From: an uncultured Campylobacter sp.
GTDB taxonomy: Bacteria > Campylobacterota > Campylobacteria > Campylobacterales > Campylobacteraceae
Assembly (NCBI RefSeq): GCF_938041645.1
Contig: NZ_CALIST010000039.1
Span: 1 to 35,369 of the forward strand
Length of the DNA: 35,369 nt
Direction: 5' to 3'
Shown: piece by piece, positions 9,414-18,066 of the stretch
Layout of the letters: every line of letters begins with the position of its first letter
Position numbering within the stretch: position 1 is the first letter of the stretch
The notes under the pieces: generated by a model
The model's input: the letters and a program-made list of their open reading frames with translations, nothing else
Databases searched by the model: none
Told to the model about the DNA's origin: nothing
Translations under genes and position numbers: made by a program

Positions 9414-9547
9414 CTCTCGCCTTTTGATCGAAATAGGTCGCAAAAATAGCATAAAAAATCTTAAACCCGCTTAACGGATGAAATTTTAATAAAATTTAGC
9501 GTAAAATAAAGGGCAAAATTTCGGCAAATCAAATTCGGAGTTAAATT

Positions 9548-10630
9548 TTGGATATGGATAGGGTGATAGAGGAGCTGGCAAAAAAGCAGCAACAGTGCAA
9601 GATAAAATTTCTAAAACCGCTGATTTTATTGCTATGCATCGCGGTTTTTTCCGTCGGCTGGTTTATCCACGGCTTGATCCAAAACGAATACTCCTCCGCC
9701 GTGCTGATGTCCGCGATGATCCCGATAATTGCGGTAAGCTGCGTATGGGGGATTTATGATGATTCCATCGCTAAGTGGGAGTACAACGCCTTTTACAAAG
9801 ACGCCTTCATCCGCGCTATTATTTCAAATATCGATCCTGCCTTTAGATACGAGCCGCAAAGCGGCATAGACGAAGAAGAGATCCGCAAAACGGGCATCTA
9901 TCCGAATAATGAATTCGTAGCCGAGGATCAGATAGACGGCGTTTATAAAGGGGTGAAATTTAGCCTAAGCGAGGCGATAAAAATCTATGAAACGCGAGAA
10001 TCTATGAGGCTTGTAGAGTTATCTCAAAGGTCCAAGAGCGATCTTTCCGCGGCTTTTTTGCTATCGGCGATCGCGCTTTGGAACGCTTGGAGGCTCGGCG
10101 AATATGTGCAAGCCTTTAGCGGCTCGGTTTTGGTGTGCGAGTTTTATAAGAAATTTAAGGGGCAAACTATCATCGCGGACCGCTCGCCCGGCACCAAATT
10201 TTTAGGCGATCAGGAGCTGATGGACGACGTGATTTTCGGAGAGGAATTTCGCGTGTTCGCAAGCGATAAGATCGAGGCGCGGTATCTTTTGACGCCTAGC
10301 TTTATGGAGCGTCTCGGGGCTTTGAAGCTTAAGCTTGCGCCCAAGATCGCTCTTAGCGCGGCGTTTATGGACGGAAAATTTTATCTATTTTTAAACGGCG
10401 CGAAAAACCGCTTCGAAGCCGCGCTGTTTTCGCCGCGCACTACGTCAAAAGACGCCGAGCGGATAAAGGCCGAGGTTTTGCAGCTTCTTGGTATCATTGA
10501 CGAGCTGCGTTTGAATGAAGGATTTTTTGGCGGCGCAAGCGAGAGCGGCGAGCCCACAAAGAGCCCGCCCCTAGGCAGCGAGGAGCTACAGAGATTGCGC
10601 GATAAAGGCTTAAGCTCGCGTGATCGCTGA
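9548..10630 (+). CDS. DUF3137-like membrane protein
   Basis: 360 residues. A short charged N-terminus is followed by two membrane segments (about residues 24-43 and 50-69), then a long soluble domain. The words IDGVYKGVKFSLSEA, FYKKFKGQTIIADRS and KIEARYLLTPSFMERL match my memory of DUF3137 proteins, inner-membrane proteins of unknown function. The C-terminal tail is low complexity. The start is probably TTG at 9548, because GGAG lies seven bases upstream; the ATG two codons later is 13 bases from it. The gene is isolated, convergent with the following DUF475 gene. A link to lemA-type neighbours, known elsewhere, is not seen here. Confidence 0.65.
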   Translation: MDMDRVIEELAKKQQQCKIKFLKPLILLLCIAVFSVGWFIHGLIQNEYSSAVLMSAMIPIIAVSCVWGIYDDSIAKWEYNAFYKDAFIRAIISNIDPAFRYEPQSGIDEEEIRKTGIYPNNEFVAEDQIDGVYKGVKFSLSEAIKIYETRESMRLVELSQRSKSDLSAAFLLSAIALWNAWRLGEYVQAFSGSVLVCEFYKKFKGQTIIADRSPGTKFLGDQELMDDVIFGEEFRVFASDKIEARYLLTPSFMERLGALKLKLAPKIALSAAFMDGKFYLFLNGAKNRFEAALFSPRTTSKDAERIKAEVLQLLGIIDELRLNEGFFGGASESGEPTKSPPLGSEELQRLRDKGLSSRDR

Positions 10631-10708
10631 TTTGAATTTTAAAATGTCATCTCGCGGCTTAAAATTTAACACTTTTTGAAATTTAGCGTCTCTTGAAATT
10701 TAACGCGG

Positions 10709-10736
10709 CGCAAGCGGGTAAATTTTACGGCTTGCG
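10709..10736. terminator. Hairpin between convergent genes
   Basis: CGCAAGC (10709-10715) pairs with GCTTGCG (10730-10736), and the loop can pair further through GTAAA and TTTAC. It sits between the convergent stops at 10630 and 10794, the expected place for a two-way terminator. There is no T tract. Confidence 0.45.
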
Positions 10737-10793
10737 GCGGTAGCTTGAAATTTTAAAATTTAGCCCGCGCGCCGTAAAGCTCGCTATGAAATT

Positions 10794-11804
10794 TTACTCG
10801 TTGTTTCCCGCGATCGTTTCGATTAGTTTGCGTTTGTTGCGGCGGTTGTAAAGCACCGACGAAAGGAGCGATAGCGCGATGAATAATATCCCCACGGTGC
10901 CCGTTATGATCTCGCTTACTTCAAATTTCAGCTTGGCAAACATTATAAACGCCAAACATGCGATAGCATAGTGCGCGCCGTGCTCCAGATAGGCAAAGTG
11001 CGACAGCGTGCCGCGGGCGATGAGATACAGCGTGATAGAGCGCACGAACATTGCGCCGGCGCCGAGGCCTAGCATGATGATGAAGATATTATCGCTTAGC
11101 GCAAACGCGCCGATCACGCCGTCGAAGCTAAAGCTCGCGTCTAGGGTTTCTAAATATAAAAAGCCCGCGAGACCGTTTTTTACGCCGTCCGTGCCGAAAA
11201 GGCGGTCGAAGCAGGAGATGAGCAGATAGAGCAGGATCGCGCCGAAATACGCCGCGCCGAGCGTAGCCGAGCCCGTTTTAGCAAGCAGCACGAGCCCTGC
11301 GGCTAGAGCGATCAGCGTGGGCGCGTTTGGAATGCGCTTTAAAAATCGCACGAGCCCGTTATTTTCGATTATGCCTAGCCAGTGTAGCTCGCGCTGCGTA
11401 TCGAAGAAAAAATCGCAAAAGACCATCAGCAAAAACGCGCCGCCGAAGACGTAAATTTGCGCCTCGTTCTCGCTTAAAATTTCATGGTAGCGATGCGGCT
11501 GCTTAAGTGCAAGCACGAGGGTTTCGCAAATACCAAGATGCGCGCTTGCGGCAACGATTAGTACGGGGAATAAAAACCTCATGCCAAAAACCGCGATCGG
11601 AATGCCCCAGAGGATAAATCTGCTCTGCCACACCGGCGCCATATCTTTTAGCACTTTGGCATTGACTACGGCGTTATCGAAGCTGAGGCTGATTTCCAGC
11701 GCGCACAAAAGCGCACAGATATAAGCGGCACCAGCACCGCCGATATAAAATGCGATAGCAAGCGCAATTAGGCTTACTACAAAAGAGGAGTAAAAATATT
11801 TCAT
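10794..11804 (-). CDS. DUF475/TerC-superfamily integral membrane protein
   Basis: 336 residues, almost all hydrophobic, with about nine membrane helices. Two acidic motifs, EISLSFDNAVV in the first third and ASFSFDGVIGAFA in the last third, are the internally repeated signature of the TerC/DUF475 superfamily, linked to metal-ion (for example manganese) handling and tellurite resistance. The preferred start is the ATG at 11804 (MKYFYSS), with TAGGAC upstream, not the 12-codon-longer frame. It is transcribed divergently from an Na+/H+ antiporter-family gene about 90 bases away. The substrate is not predictable; a membrane role in cation balance is an inference. Confidence 0.8.
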   Translation of the reverse strand: MKYFYSSFVVSLIALAIAFYIGGAGAAYICALLCALEISLSFDNAVVNAKVLKDMAPVWQSRFILWGIPIAVFGMRFLFPVLIVAASAHLGICETLVLALKQPHRYHEILSENEAQIYVFGGAFLLMVFCDFFFDTQRELHWLGIIENNGLVRFLKRIPNAPTLIALAAGLVLLAKTGSATLGAAYFGAILLYLLISCFDRLFGTDGVKNGLAGFLYLETLDASFSFDGVIGAFALSDNIFIIMLGLGAGAMFVRSITLYLIARGTLSHFAYLEHGAHYAIACLAFIMFAKLKFEVSEIITGTVGILFIALSLLSSVLYNRRNKRKLIETIAGNNE

Positions 11805-11859
11805 CGCTGTCCTAGCCGATTTTTTGCGCGATTTTAGCAAAATTTAGCCCTAAATTCTA

Positions 11860-11865
11860 TATAAT
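11860..11865 (+). promoter_or_regulatory. -10 box of the antiporter gene
   Basis: TATAAT lies 26 bases before the ATG at 11892, in the 87-base divergent spacer. No clear -35 is seen, as usual for Campylobacter sigma-70 promoters. Confidence 0.5.
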
Positions 11866-11891
11866 TGCAAAAATTCCAAAAAAGGCAAAAA

Positions 11892-13211
11892 ATGCTTACC
11901 AATCCCGTATTTATCAGTATCTGTGTGATGTGCGCGCTGTGCTTGCTGAGGTGCAACGTAATGCTGGCGATCCTAATCGGCACGATATGCGCCGTGCTCT
12001 CAAGCAATATCCCGCTGGGAGATGCCATAAATTTATTCATAAACGGCAACCCCGAAAACGCCGGCAGTCTCGGCATGGGCGGAAATTTAGAAACCGCGCT
12101 CTCATATCTGTTGCTAGGCGTCATCGCAAGCGCGATCTCAAAGACCAACTTAACGGCGATCTTGGTGCGCGCGGTAGCAAATTTAATCAGCGACAAAAAA
12201 TACGTCTTTATATTTTCAATCGCCTTTTTTGCGTGCTTTTCACAAAATTTAATCCCCGTGCATATCGCTTTTATCCCGATTTTGATCCCGCCGCTAGTCA
12301 AGATCATGAACTCGCTAAAGATCGACCGCCGCGCCGTAGCGTGCGCGCTGACGTTCGGCTTGCAGACGCCGTATATGGCGCTGCCGCTGGGATTTGGACT
12401 TATCTTTATGGGGCTAATCGAAAAAAATATGAACGCAAACGGCATCGCAGTAAGCCTAAGCGACATATCAAGCGTAATGTGGCTAAGCGCCGTGCCGATG
12501 CTCGTGGGCCTCATCCTGGCCGTGGTCTACTACCGCAAGCCGAGGGAGTATGCCGAAACCAAACAGAGCCTGGACGCACATTTTAGCGAGCTTAAGATGG
12601 GTATGCGCGAATGGGGCGCGCTAGCGGGTATCGCGGTGTGCTTCGCCGTGCAAATTTGGATCAAATCCCTTCCGTTTGCCGCGCTTAGCGGAATTTTAGT
12701 AATGCTTGCGAGCAAAGGCATCGAGTGGAAGAAGCTGGATAATGTATTTGACGAGGGCGTGCATATGATGGGCTATATCGCGTTTTTGATGCTGATCGCC
12801 GCAGGATACGGCACGATCTTAAAAGAAACCGGCGGCGTGAACGAGCTGGTGCACGTAGCGAGCACTTTAAGCGGCGGCAAGCTCGGCGGCGCGCTGCTGA
12901 TGATCGGCATCGGGCTACTCGTGACGATGGGTATCGGCTCGAGCTTCGGCACGATCCCTATCATCGCTACGATATACTGCCCGCTAGCCGCGCAGCTGGG
13001 CTTTAGTACGGCGGCGACGATCTTTATCATCGGCGTGGCTGCGGGTATCGGCGATGCGGGCTCGCCTGCGAGCGATAGCACGCTCGGACCTACCGTGGGG
13101 CTGAATATCGACGGCGAGCATAGCCATATGTGGGATACCTGCGTGCCGACCTTTATTTTCTTTAATATCCCGCTAATCATATTCGGCATAGTCTTTTCGA
13201 TGATGTTATAG
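11892..13211 (+). CDS. Na+/H+ antiporter family (NhaC-like superfamily) inner-membrane transporter
   Basis: 439 residues with about eleven membrane helices. The late motif GIGDAGSPASDSTLGPT and the Gly-rich GIGSSFGTIPIIA are typical of the Na+/H+ antiporter family carriers annotated in Campylobacter and Helicobacter; some relatives carry amino acids or organic anions instead, so the substrate is not certain. Expected location is the inner membrane, using ion gradients. The start is ATG at 11892 (MLTNPVF); a TTG nine codons upstream is in frame but overlaps the -10 box. The ribosome site, AAAAGGC, is weak. A very stable hairpin follows the stop. The gene is divergent from the DUF475 gene. Confidence 0.8.
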   Translation: MLTNPVFISICVMCALCLLRCNVMLAILIGTICAVLSSNIPLGDAINLFINGNPENAGSLGMGGNLETALSYLLLGVIASAISKTNLTAILVRAVANLISDKKYVFIFSIAFFACFSQNLIPVHIAFIPILIPPLVKIMNSLKIDRRAVACALTFGLQTPYMALPLGFGLIFMGLIEKNMNANGIAVSLSDISSVMWLSAVPMLVGLILAVVYYRKPREYAETKQSLDAHFSELKMGMREWGALAGIAVCFAVQIWIKSLPFAALSGILVMLASKGIEWKKLDNVFDEGVHMMGYIAFLMLIAAGYGTILKETGGVNELVHVASTLSGGKLGGALLMIGIGLLVTMGIGSSFGTIPIIATIYCPLAAQLGFSTAATIFIIGVAAGIGDAGSPASDSTLGPTVGLNIDGEHSHMWDTCVPTFIFFNIPLIIFGIVFSMML

Positions 13212-13234
13212 ATTGCGGAATTTGCGCGGGTTTT

Positions 13235-13272
13235 CGCGGGCGAAATTTTAGAATTTTAGAATTTCGCCCGCG
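13235..13272 (+). terminator. Perfect 13-bp hairpin after the antiporter gene
   Basis: CGCGGGCGAAATT (13235-13247) pairs exactly with AATTTCGCCCGCG (13260-13272) around a 12-base loop, 23 bases after the stop. No T run follows. It is likely a terminator or mRNA 3'-end stabiliser. Confidence 0.55.
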
Positions 13273-13491
13273 CGGCGCTGCTCGTAAATTTTGTAAATTT
13301 ACGAATGCGACCATTGTTAAATTTAGCCGCGCGGCTTTACTTCTAAATTTACCCGCGCGATTTTGCCAAATTTATTTGCGTCGCTCACACGATCGGCTTA
13401 AATTTAACCGCTCGCGGCGCGTTGATGAAAATCATTGCTAAAATTTGAAATTTCGCATAAAATTGGCGAAATTTCATAGCAAGGAGCGGTA

Positions 13492-13935
13492 GTGGAGCAA
13501 ATTTATCCCTACGTGCAGATCGTCCATCTCATCTGCGCCATTATCTTTTTGGGCTACATATTTTTCGACGTCGTGATTTTTATGCGGCTTAAAGGCACGT
13601 TGAGTGTGGATTTTGAGCGCGTTAAAAAAGCGATCGGCTCGCGCGCGATTAAAATCATGCCGGTTTGCCTTTTTACGCTGATTATCACCGGCGGAATGAT
13701 GATGAGCCGCTGGGTCGGAAGCGCTAACGGCGGGTATTTCGGCACGCCGCTTCAAAAAATCTTTATGCTAAAAGTTGCGCTCGCGCTCATCATCGCCCTG
13801 TGCGTAGCGATAAATTTAAGTTGCCGCGCGATGGGAAGGCCTGCGCCTGAGTTTTTGCGAGCAAATATCCACAAAATCGCCTTTGTATTCGGATTCATCA
13901 TCGTGCTTTGCGCCAAGCTGATGTTTGTAGTATGA
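13492..13935 (+). CDS. Small four-helix membrane protein (CopD/DUF2269-like)
   Basis: 147 residues with four predicted membrane helices: about 9-30, 54-72, 92-110 and 126-145. His residues occur within or next to helices 1 and 4 (VQIVHLICA, NIHKIAF), an arrangement seen in CopD-like and small haem- or copper-associated membrane proteins. Only the fold class is inferred, not a function. It starts at GTG, with AAGGAG five bases upstream. It is a single gene flanked by spacers rich in AT palindromes. It could equally be an uncharacterised conserved membrane protein with no metal role. Confidence 0.65.
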   Translation: MEQIYPYVQIVHLICAIIFLGYIFFDVVIFMRLKGTLSVDFERVKKAIGSRAIKIMPVCLFTLIITGGMMMSRWVGSANGGYFGTPLQKIFMLKVALALIIALCVAINLSCRAMGRPAPEFLRANIHKIAFVFGFIIVLCAKLMFVV

Positions 13936-14378
13936 TTTATGGCGCAAAATTTAGCGCTGACGGCGCGACTTTTATCGCGGAATTCTGTAGCGCGGCAAAG
14001 ATTTAATTTTGCTTGCTTTTGAATTTTGTAGTCTGCTAAAAATTTTAAAATTCCATTTTGCTGGGTGGGAGTAGAAATTTAAGAATTTTAAATTCCCACT
14101 ATGTCTGCACTAAAGCGCGAAATTTTAAAATTTCACTCCTTTCTTGTGCTGTTTTGCCAAATGCAACCTGCAAGATTTGATCTTATAAAATTTTAAAATT
14201 TCATCGCGAGTTTTAAAGCGCTCATAAAATTTCTCACCCAATTCTGCAGCTTTAAAATTTTGTAAAATTCTAAAATTTTAAATTTTACTGCTAGGATGCG
14301 GATGAGAATTCTAAAAAACTCGCGCAAAATCGAAGCAAACAATGAAAAAGCGAATTTATTTGGCGACTTTACTTACTA
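13936..14378. other. Non-coding spacer dense in AAATTTTAAAATT words
   Basis: Repeated AATTTTAAAATT and TAAAATTTTAAAATTTC words fill about 14036-14290. There is no supported frame. The spacer leads into the promoter region of the binding-protein operon. Confidence 0.55.
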
Positions 14379-14394
14379 TTTAATAATCATTAAA
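14379..14394 (+). promoter_or_regulatory. Palindromic AT-rich site upstream of the binding-protein operon (Fur-box-like)
   Basis: TTTAAT (14379-14384) and ATTAAA (14389-14394) form an inverted repeat around AATC; the centre TAATAATCATTA resembles half of a Campylobacter Fur box. A possible -10 (TATAAA) follows at about 14398. Assignment to Fur is tentative, since simple AT-rich palindromes are common here. Confidence 0.35.
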
Positions 14395-14524
14395 GATATA
14401 AAAAGCTAAAATTGTTTTTCGCCCGCGGGCGAATTTAATGTCTGCTTGCCATTCGGGCGGGATTTTGAGGTTTTCCGTAGCCGTGGCAATGGTTTTGAAA
14501 TTATTTATGAGAAAGGAAAAAAGG

Positions 14525-15334
14525 ATGAAGAAATTTCTCTTAAGTCTGCTCGTCGCAGCTTTGGCTAGTAGCGCGCTTTGCGCAAGATCGCTCTCCGAGA
14601 TCAAAAGTAGCGGAGTGCTTAGAATAGGCGTTTATGACGCACAGCCGCCGTTTAGCAAGATAGAAGACGGCGTGCATCAGGGCTTTGAGGTCGATATGGC
14701 AAATGCCATCGCTAAAGATATGCTTCCATCGGGCGGAAAGGTGGAGTTTACCTCCGTGCTTGCAAATCAGCGTATAAAATTCCTACAAGAAGATAAGGTG
14801 GACGCGGTTATCGCAACTCTTACCGTAACTCCGGAGCGCGAGAAGCAGATCGATTTTACGACCCCGTATTTTAGTGTCAATATAGGCATTTTAACCCGCG
14901 TCGAAGATAAGATTAAATCTTTAAATGAATTACAAGATAAAACTATTTTAGTTCTTAGCGGCGGTACCGCAGAAACATACTTTGAAAAACAAGGCTATAA
15001 TATCGCCAGATGCGATAACGCAAACGCCTGCTATAAGGCGCTAAAAGCCGGACAGGGCGACGGGTATGCCGACGATAACCTAGTCGTGCTGGCTTATCCG
15101 GTATTAGATAAAAAGGTTGAAGTAAATATCAAAAATTTAGGCACTTCGGATTTCTTGGCCATCGGCGTGAAAAAGGGCAATTCGGAGCTTTTGGATTTTC
15201 TAAACGGCGAGCTAATCAAGCTAAGCAAAGAGGGCTTTTTCAAAAATTCGTTCGATAATTTCATCGAGCCTTACTACAAAGGAACTGCAGAGAAAAAGTA
15301 TTTCTTGCTGGACGATCTTTATAGCTTGCTGTAA
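14525..15334 (+). CDS. Periplasmic amino-acid-binding protein (SBP_bac_3, CjaA-like), copy 1 of 4
   Basis: 269 residues: signal peptide to about residue 25 (cleavage near ALCA), then LSEIKSSGVLRIGV, the usual opening of family 3 solute-binding proteins. TVTPEREKQIDF carries the Arg that grips the ligand carboxylate, and GDGYADDN the acidic site for the amino group. A Cys pair (CDNANAC) probably forms a disulfide. It resembles C. jejuni CjaA, which binds cysteine. It would bind a polar amino acid in the periplasm for an ABC importer, but no permease or ATPase gene is nearby. The start is ATG after GAAAGGAAAAAAGG. It heads a four-gene array and lies 20 bases from the next. It is the most diverged of the first three. 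Confidence 0.9.
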   Translation: MKKFLLSLLVAALASSALCARSLSEIKSSGVLRIGVYDAQPPFSKIEDGVHQGFEVDMANAIAKDMLPSGGKVEFTSVLANQRIKFLQEDKVDAVIATLTVTPEREKQIDFTTPYFSVNIGILTRVEDKIKSLNELQDKTILVLSGGTAETYFEKQGYNIARCDNANACYKALKAGQGDGYADDNLVVLAYPVLDKKVEVNIKNLGTSDFLAIGVKKGNSELLDFLNGELIKLSKEGFFKNSFDNFIEPYYKGTAEKKYFLLDDLYSLL

Positions 15335-15354
15335 TTTTTAAAAAGGGGGACGCT

Positions 15355-16158
15355 ATGAAAAAGATAATCTTGGCGTTGATGCTGGCTGCGTGTTCGCTTT
15401 TTGGCAACACTTTGACTCAAATCAAAGAAAAAGGGGTTATTCGAATCGGTATAGATGGCTCGTCTCCGCCGTTTAGCGTCGTTAAAGACGGCGGATATAG
15501 CGGGTTTGAGATACTCTTAATCGAAGGGCTTGTTAAAGAAATTTTCGGCGATAAAGGCGGCAAGATAGAATATGTCGTAACGGTAGGCGATGATCGCATA
15601 AAAGCGGTGCAGGATAACAGAGTCGATTTAGATATCGCGCTTATCTCGGTTACGAAAGAGCGTGAGAAGCTGGTAGATTTCTCCGATCCATACTTTAGCG
15701 TAAATATCGGCGTGCTAACTCGTAGCGACGATAATATCAGAAAGGTCTCCGATCTAAACGGAAAGACTATACTGGCGCAGCCCGGTACTACTGTGTTTGA
15801 TTACTTTACGAAACAGGGCTATAACGTAGTACCGTGTGCGAGCGCGAATGAATGCTTTAATGATCTAAAATCGGGTAAGGGCGACGGATACGGCGATGAT
15901 AATCTACTTGTATTTGCTTACGCTGTAGTCGACCGCAAAGTCGAAGTAAATATCAAGAATTTAGGCTCGACGGACTTCCTGGCCATCGCGGTGCAAAAGG
16001 GCAATACCGAGCTGCTTAACGCGGTAAATGCGGGACTAATTGAGCTAAGTAAAAAGGGTTTTTTTACAAAAATTTTTGATGAGAGTATTGAGCCTTTTTA
16101 TAAAGGCACCATTGATAAAAAGTATTTCTTGCTGGACGATCTTTACAGCTTGTTTTAA
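15355..16158 (+). CDS. Periplasmic amino-acid-binding protein (CjaA-like), copy 2 of 4
   Basis: 267 residues. The short signal MKKIILALMLAACSLFG could be cut by signal peptidase I after LFG or, less likely, lipidated at the Cys (LAAC looks like a lipobox). The core has VTKEREKLVDF (ligand Arg near residue 103), a Cys pair (C161, C167) and GDGYGDDN. The tail KKYFLLDDLYSLF matches copies 1 and 3. It closely resembles copy 3 over its whole length, so the two probably arose by recent duplication. GGGGGAC precedes the ATG. It is co-transcribed with copy 1 by spacing. The ligand is not predictable. Confidence 0.9.
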   Translation: MKKIILALMLAACSLFGNTLTQIKEKGVIRIGIDGSSPPFSVVKDGGYSGFEILLIEGLVKEIFGDKGGKIEYVVTVGDDRIKAVQDNRVDLDIALISVTKEREKLVDFSDPYFSVNIGVLTRSDDNIRKVSDLNGKTILAQPGTTVFDYFTKQGYNVVPCASANECFNDLKSGKGDGYGDDNLLVFAYAVVDRKVEVNIKNLGSTDFLAIAVQKGNTELLNAVNAGLIELSKKGFFTKIFDESIEPFYKGTIDKKYFLLDDLYSLF

Positions 16159-16222
16159 TTTAAAGTGGCGATGGACGGAATTCTATTCGCCGGCAAATTT
16201 TAGTAAAATTTAAAGGAATTTT

Positions 16223-17026
16223 ATGAAAAAGATTATATTTGCGTTGTTAATCGCTTCGTGTTCGTTATTTGCTAACTCTTTAGCGCAGATCAAAGAAAAA
16301 GGGCTCATTCGTATCGGAATAGACGGCTCACTGCCGCCGCTTAGCGTCTCCGAGGACGGCAAATACAGCGGTTTTGAAATTTCGCTTATCGAAGAGCTCG
16401 TGAAAGAAATTTTCGGCGATAAGGGCGGCAAAATCGAATATGTCGTAACTCTGGGCAATGATCGTATCACAGCCGTGCAAGATAACAAGGTCGATTTGGA
16501 TATCGCGGCAATTACGGTTACGAAAGAGCGCGAGAAGCTAGTGGATTTTTCAAATCCTTACTTTAGCGTAAATATCGGCGTGCTAACTCGCACCGATGAT
16601 AATATAAAAACCGTAGACGATTTACAAGATAAAGAAATTTTAGCTGAACCCGGCACTACGGCTTTTGATTATTTTAATAAGGAAGGCTTTAAGGTTATCT
16701 CATGCGCTAGTTCGAGCGAATGCTTCCGCGCGCTAAAATCCGGTCGCGGCAGCGGCTATGCGGACGATAATATGGTAGTTTTGGGCTATTCGGTTGTAGA
16801 TCGCAAGGTAGAGGTAAATATAAAGAATTTAGGCACGACGGACTTTTTAGCTATCGCGGTGCAAAAAGGCAACGATGACTTGCTAAACGCCTTAAACGAC
16901 GGGCTTGTCAAGCTCAGCAAAAATGGCTTTTTCAAGAAAATTTTTAACGACAGCATCGATCCTTTTTACAAGGGCAAGGCTGAGAAAAAATATTTCTTGT
17001 TAGATGATCTTTATAAAATGTTTTAA
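16223..17026 (+). CDS. Periplasmic amino-acid-binding protein (CjaA-like), copy 3 of 4
   Basis: 267 residues, nearly collinear with copy 2. Signal MKKIIFALLIASCSLFA, then NSLAQIKEKGLIRIGIDGS. The ligand Arg is in TVTKEREKLVDF; the acidic site is GSGYADDN, with the first Asp of the GDGY motif replaced by Ser; the Cys pair is CASSSEC. That Gly-Ser-Gly change sits next to the amino-group pocket and could alter specificity. AAAGGAA precedes the ATG. It lies 64 bases after copy 2 and 15 before copy 4, so it probably shares the message. The family's role is periplasmic ligand capture for an ABC importer encoded elsewhere. Confidence 0.9.
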   Translation: MKKIIFALLIASCSLFANSLAQIKEKGLIRIGIDGSLPPLSVSEDGKYSGFEISLIEELVKEIFGDKGGKIEYVVTLGNDRITAVQDNKVDLDIAAITVTKEREKLVDFSNPYFSVNIGVLTRTDDNIKTVDDLQDKEILAEPGTTAFDYFNKEGFKVISCASSSECFRALKSGRGSGYADDNMVVLGYSVVDRKVEVNIKNLGTTDFLAIAVQKGNDDLLNALNDGLVKLSKNGFFKKIFNDSIDPFYKGKAEKKYFLLDDLYKMF

Positions 17027-17041
17027 TTCAAAGGACAAAAT

Positions 17042-17845
17042 ATGAAAAAAATTCTACTAAGTATTTTGCTGGGTGCTGGTGCGCTTTGCGCTAATTCCCT
17101 AGCAGATATCAAGCAAGCAGGCGAAATTCGCATAGGCTTGCAAGATTCCCAGCCTCCGTTTAGCTTTGATGATAACGGCACGCTAAAGGGCTTTGAGGTT
17201 GATTTGGCAAATGAGTTAGTCAAAAATCTATTCGGCAATAAAAAGATCAAAATCGACTTTATCTCCGTAGCATCTAAAGATCGCGTTCCCTCACTGGAGC
17301 AAAACAAAGTAGATCTCATCATATCCAAGCTCACCGTCACAAAAGATCGCGTTCAGAAAGTCGATTTTTCTTACCCGTATTATTCAGTGCAAATTGGCGT
17401 GCTAAGCCGTAAGGATGATAATATTTCAAGAATCGATCAGATCGCGCATAAAAAAATTCTAAGCGTTAAAGGCACAACTGCCGAGGAGCACTTTAAAAAC
17501 GCGGGCTATGAGATTGCGACATGTACCGACGCGAATGAGTGCGTCGCTAGGCTAAAGGCTGGCGAGGGCATAGGCTTTGCCGACGATAATACCATCGTAC
17601 TCGGATACGCTAGAAACGATGCCGCGCTGGATGCAAAAATCATCAACCTTGGCAAGATAGATTATATCGCCGTCGCCCTATCTAAGGGCAATACCGAGCT
17701 GCTTGATGCGGTCAATAGCAGCCTGGTAAAAATGTATAAAGCGAAATTTTTCCATAAGGCTTTTGACGAGGATATCAAGCCATACTACGGCGGCAAGATC
17801 GATAAAAAGCACTTCACGCTCGATGAGGTTTATAGCCTGTTTTAA
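17042..17845 (+). CDS. Periplasmic amino-acid-binding protein (CjaA-like), copy 4 of 4
   Basis: 267 residues, the most divergent copy. Signal MKKILLSILLGAGALCA, then NSLADIKQAGEIRIGLQDS. The ligand Arg lies in TVTKDRVQKVDF; the pocket motif is GIGFADDN; the Cys pair CTDANEC is kept. The segment AHKKILSVKGTTAEEHF aligns with the GTTA hinge region of CjaA. The C-terminal tail KKHFTLDEVYSLF is the same type as in the other copies. Ribosome site AAAGGAC. It ends the array; a hairpin lies about 80 bases downstream. Differences at the pocket suggest a ligand distinct from copies 1-3, but that is inference. Confidence 0.9.
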   Translation: MKKILLSILLGAGALCANSLADIKQAGEIRIGLQDSQPPFSFDDNGTLKGFEVDLANELVKNLFGNKKIKIDFISVASKDRVPSLEQNKVDLIISKLTVTKDRVQKVDFSYPYYSVQIGVLSRKDDNISRIDQIAHKKILSVKGTTAEEHFKNAGYEIATCTDANECVARLKAGEGIGFADDNTIVLGYARNDAALDAKIINLGKIDYIAVALSKGNTELLDAVNSSLVKMYKAKFFHKAFDEDIKPYYGGKIDKKHFTLDEVYSLF

Positions 17846-17927
17846 ATTTAGACGTATTTAAAATTTTAAGGCGCCCTTTGACGTCCGAACATACGCGCAG
17901 CTGCGATATTTGATCGTAGCTCGCTTT

Positions 17928-17949
17928 TGCCGCCAAGATTTCGGCGGCA
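17928..17949 (+). terminator. Terminator of the binding-protein operon
   Basis: TGCCGCC (17928-17934) pairs perfectly with GGCGGCA (17943-17949) around an 8-base loop, followed by TTTATAATTT. It is positioned 82 bases past the last binding-protein stop. Confidence 0.55.
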
Positions 17950-18066
17950 TTTATAATTTAAATTCCGTATTTTTGCGGGTTTGGTTGCGATATAAAATTT
18001 TATGAGATTTTGATATGCGGTTGCGAAAGAATGTGGCTTCTAAGAGATAGTCGGTCGTGCGAAATT

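Noticed and set aside
11834..12514. 226-codon open frame on the minus strand
   Set aside because: It lies wholly opposite the antiporter gene, has no ribosome site and reads as an antisense shadow of a membrane protein.
11930..12586. 218-codon open frame on the plus strand
   Set aside because: It overlaps the antiporter gene in another frame; Arg-rich translation with no family features.
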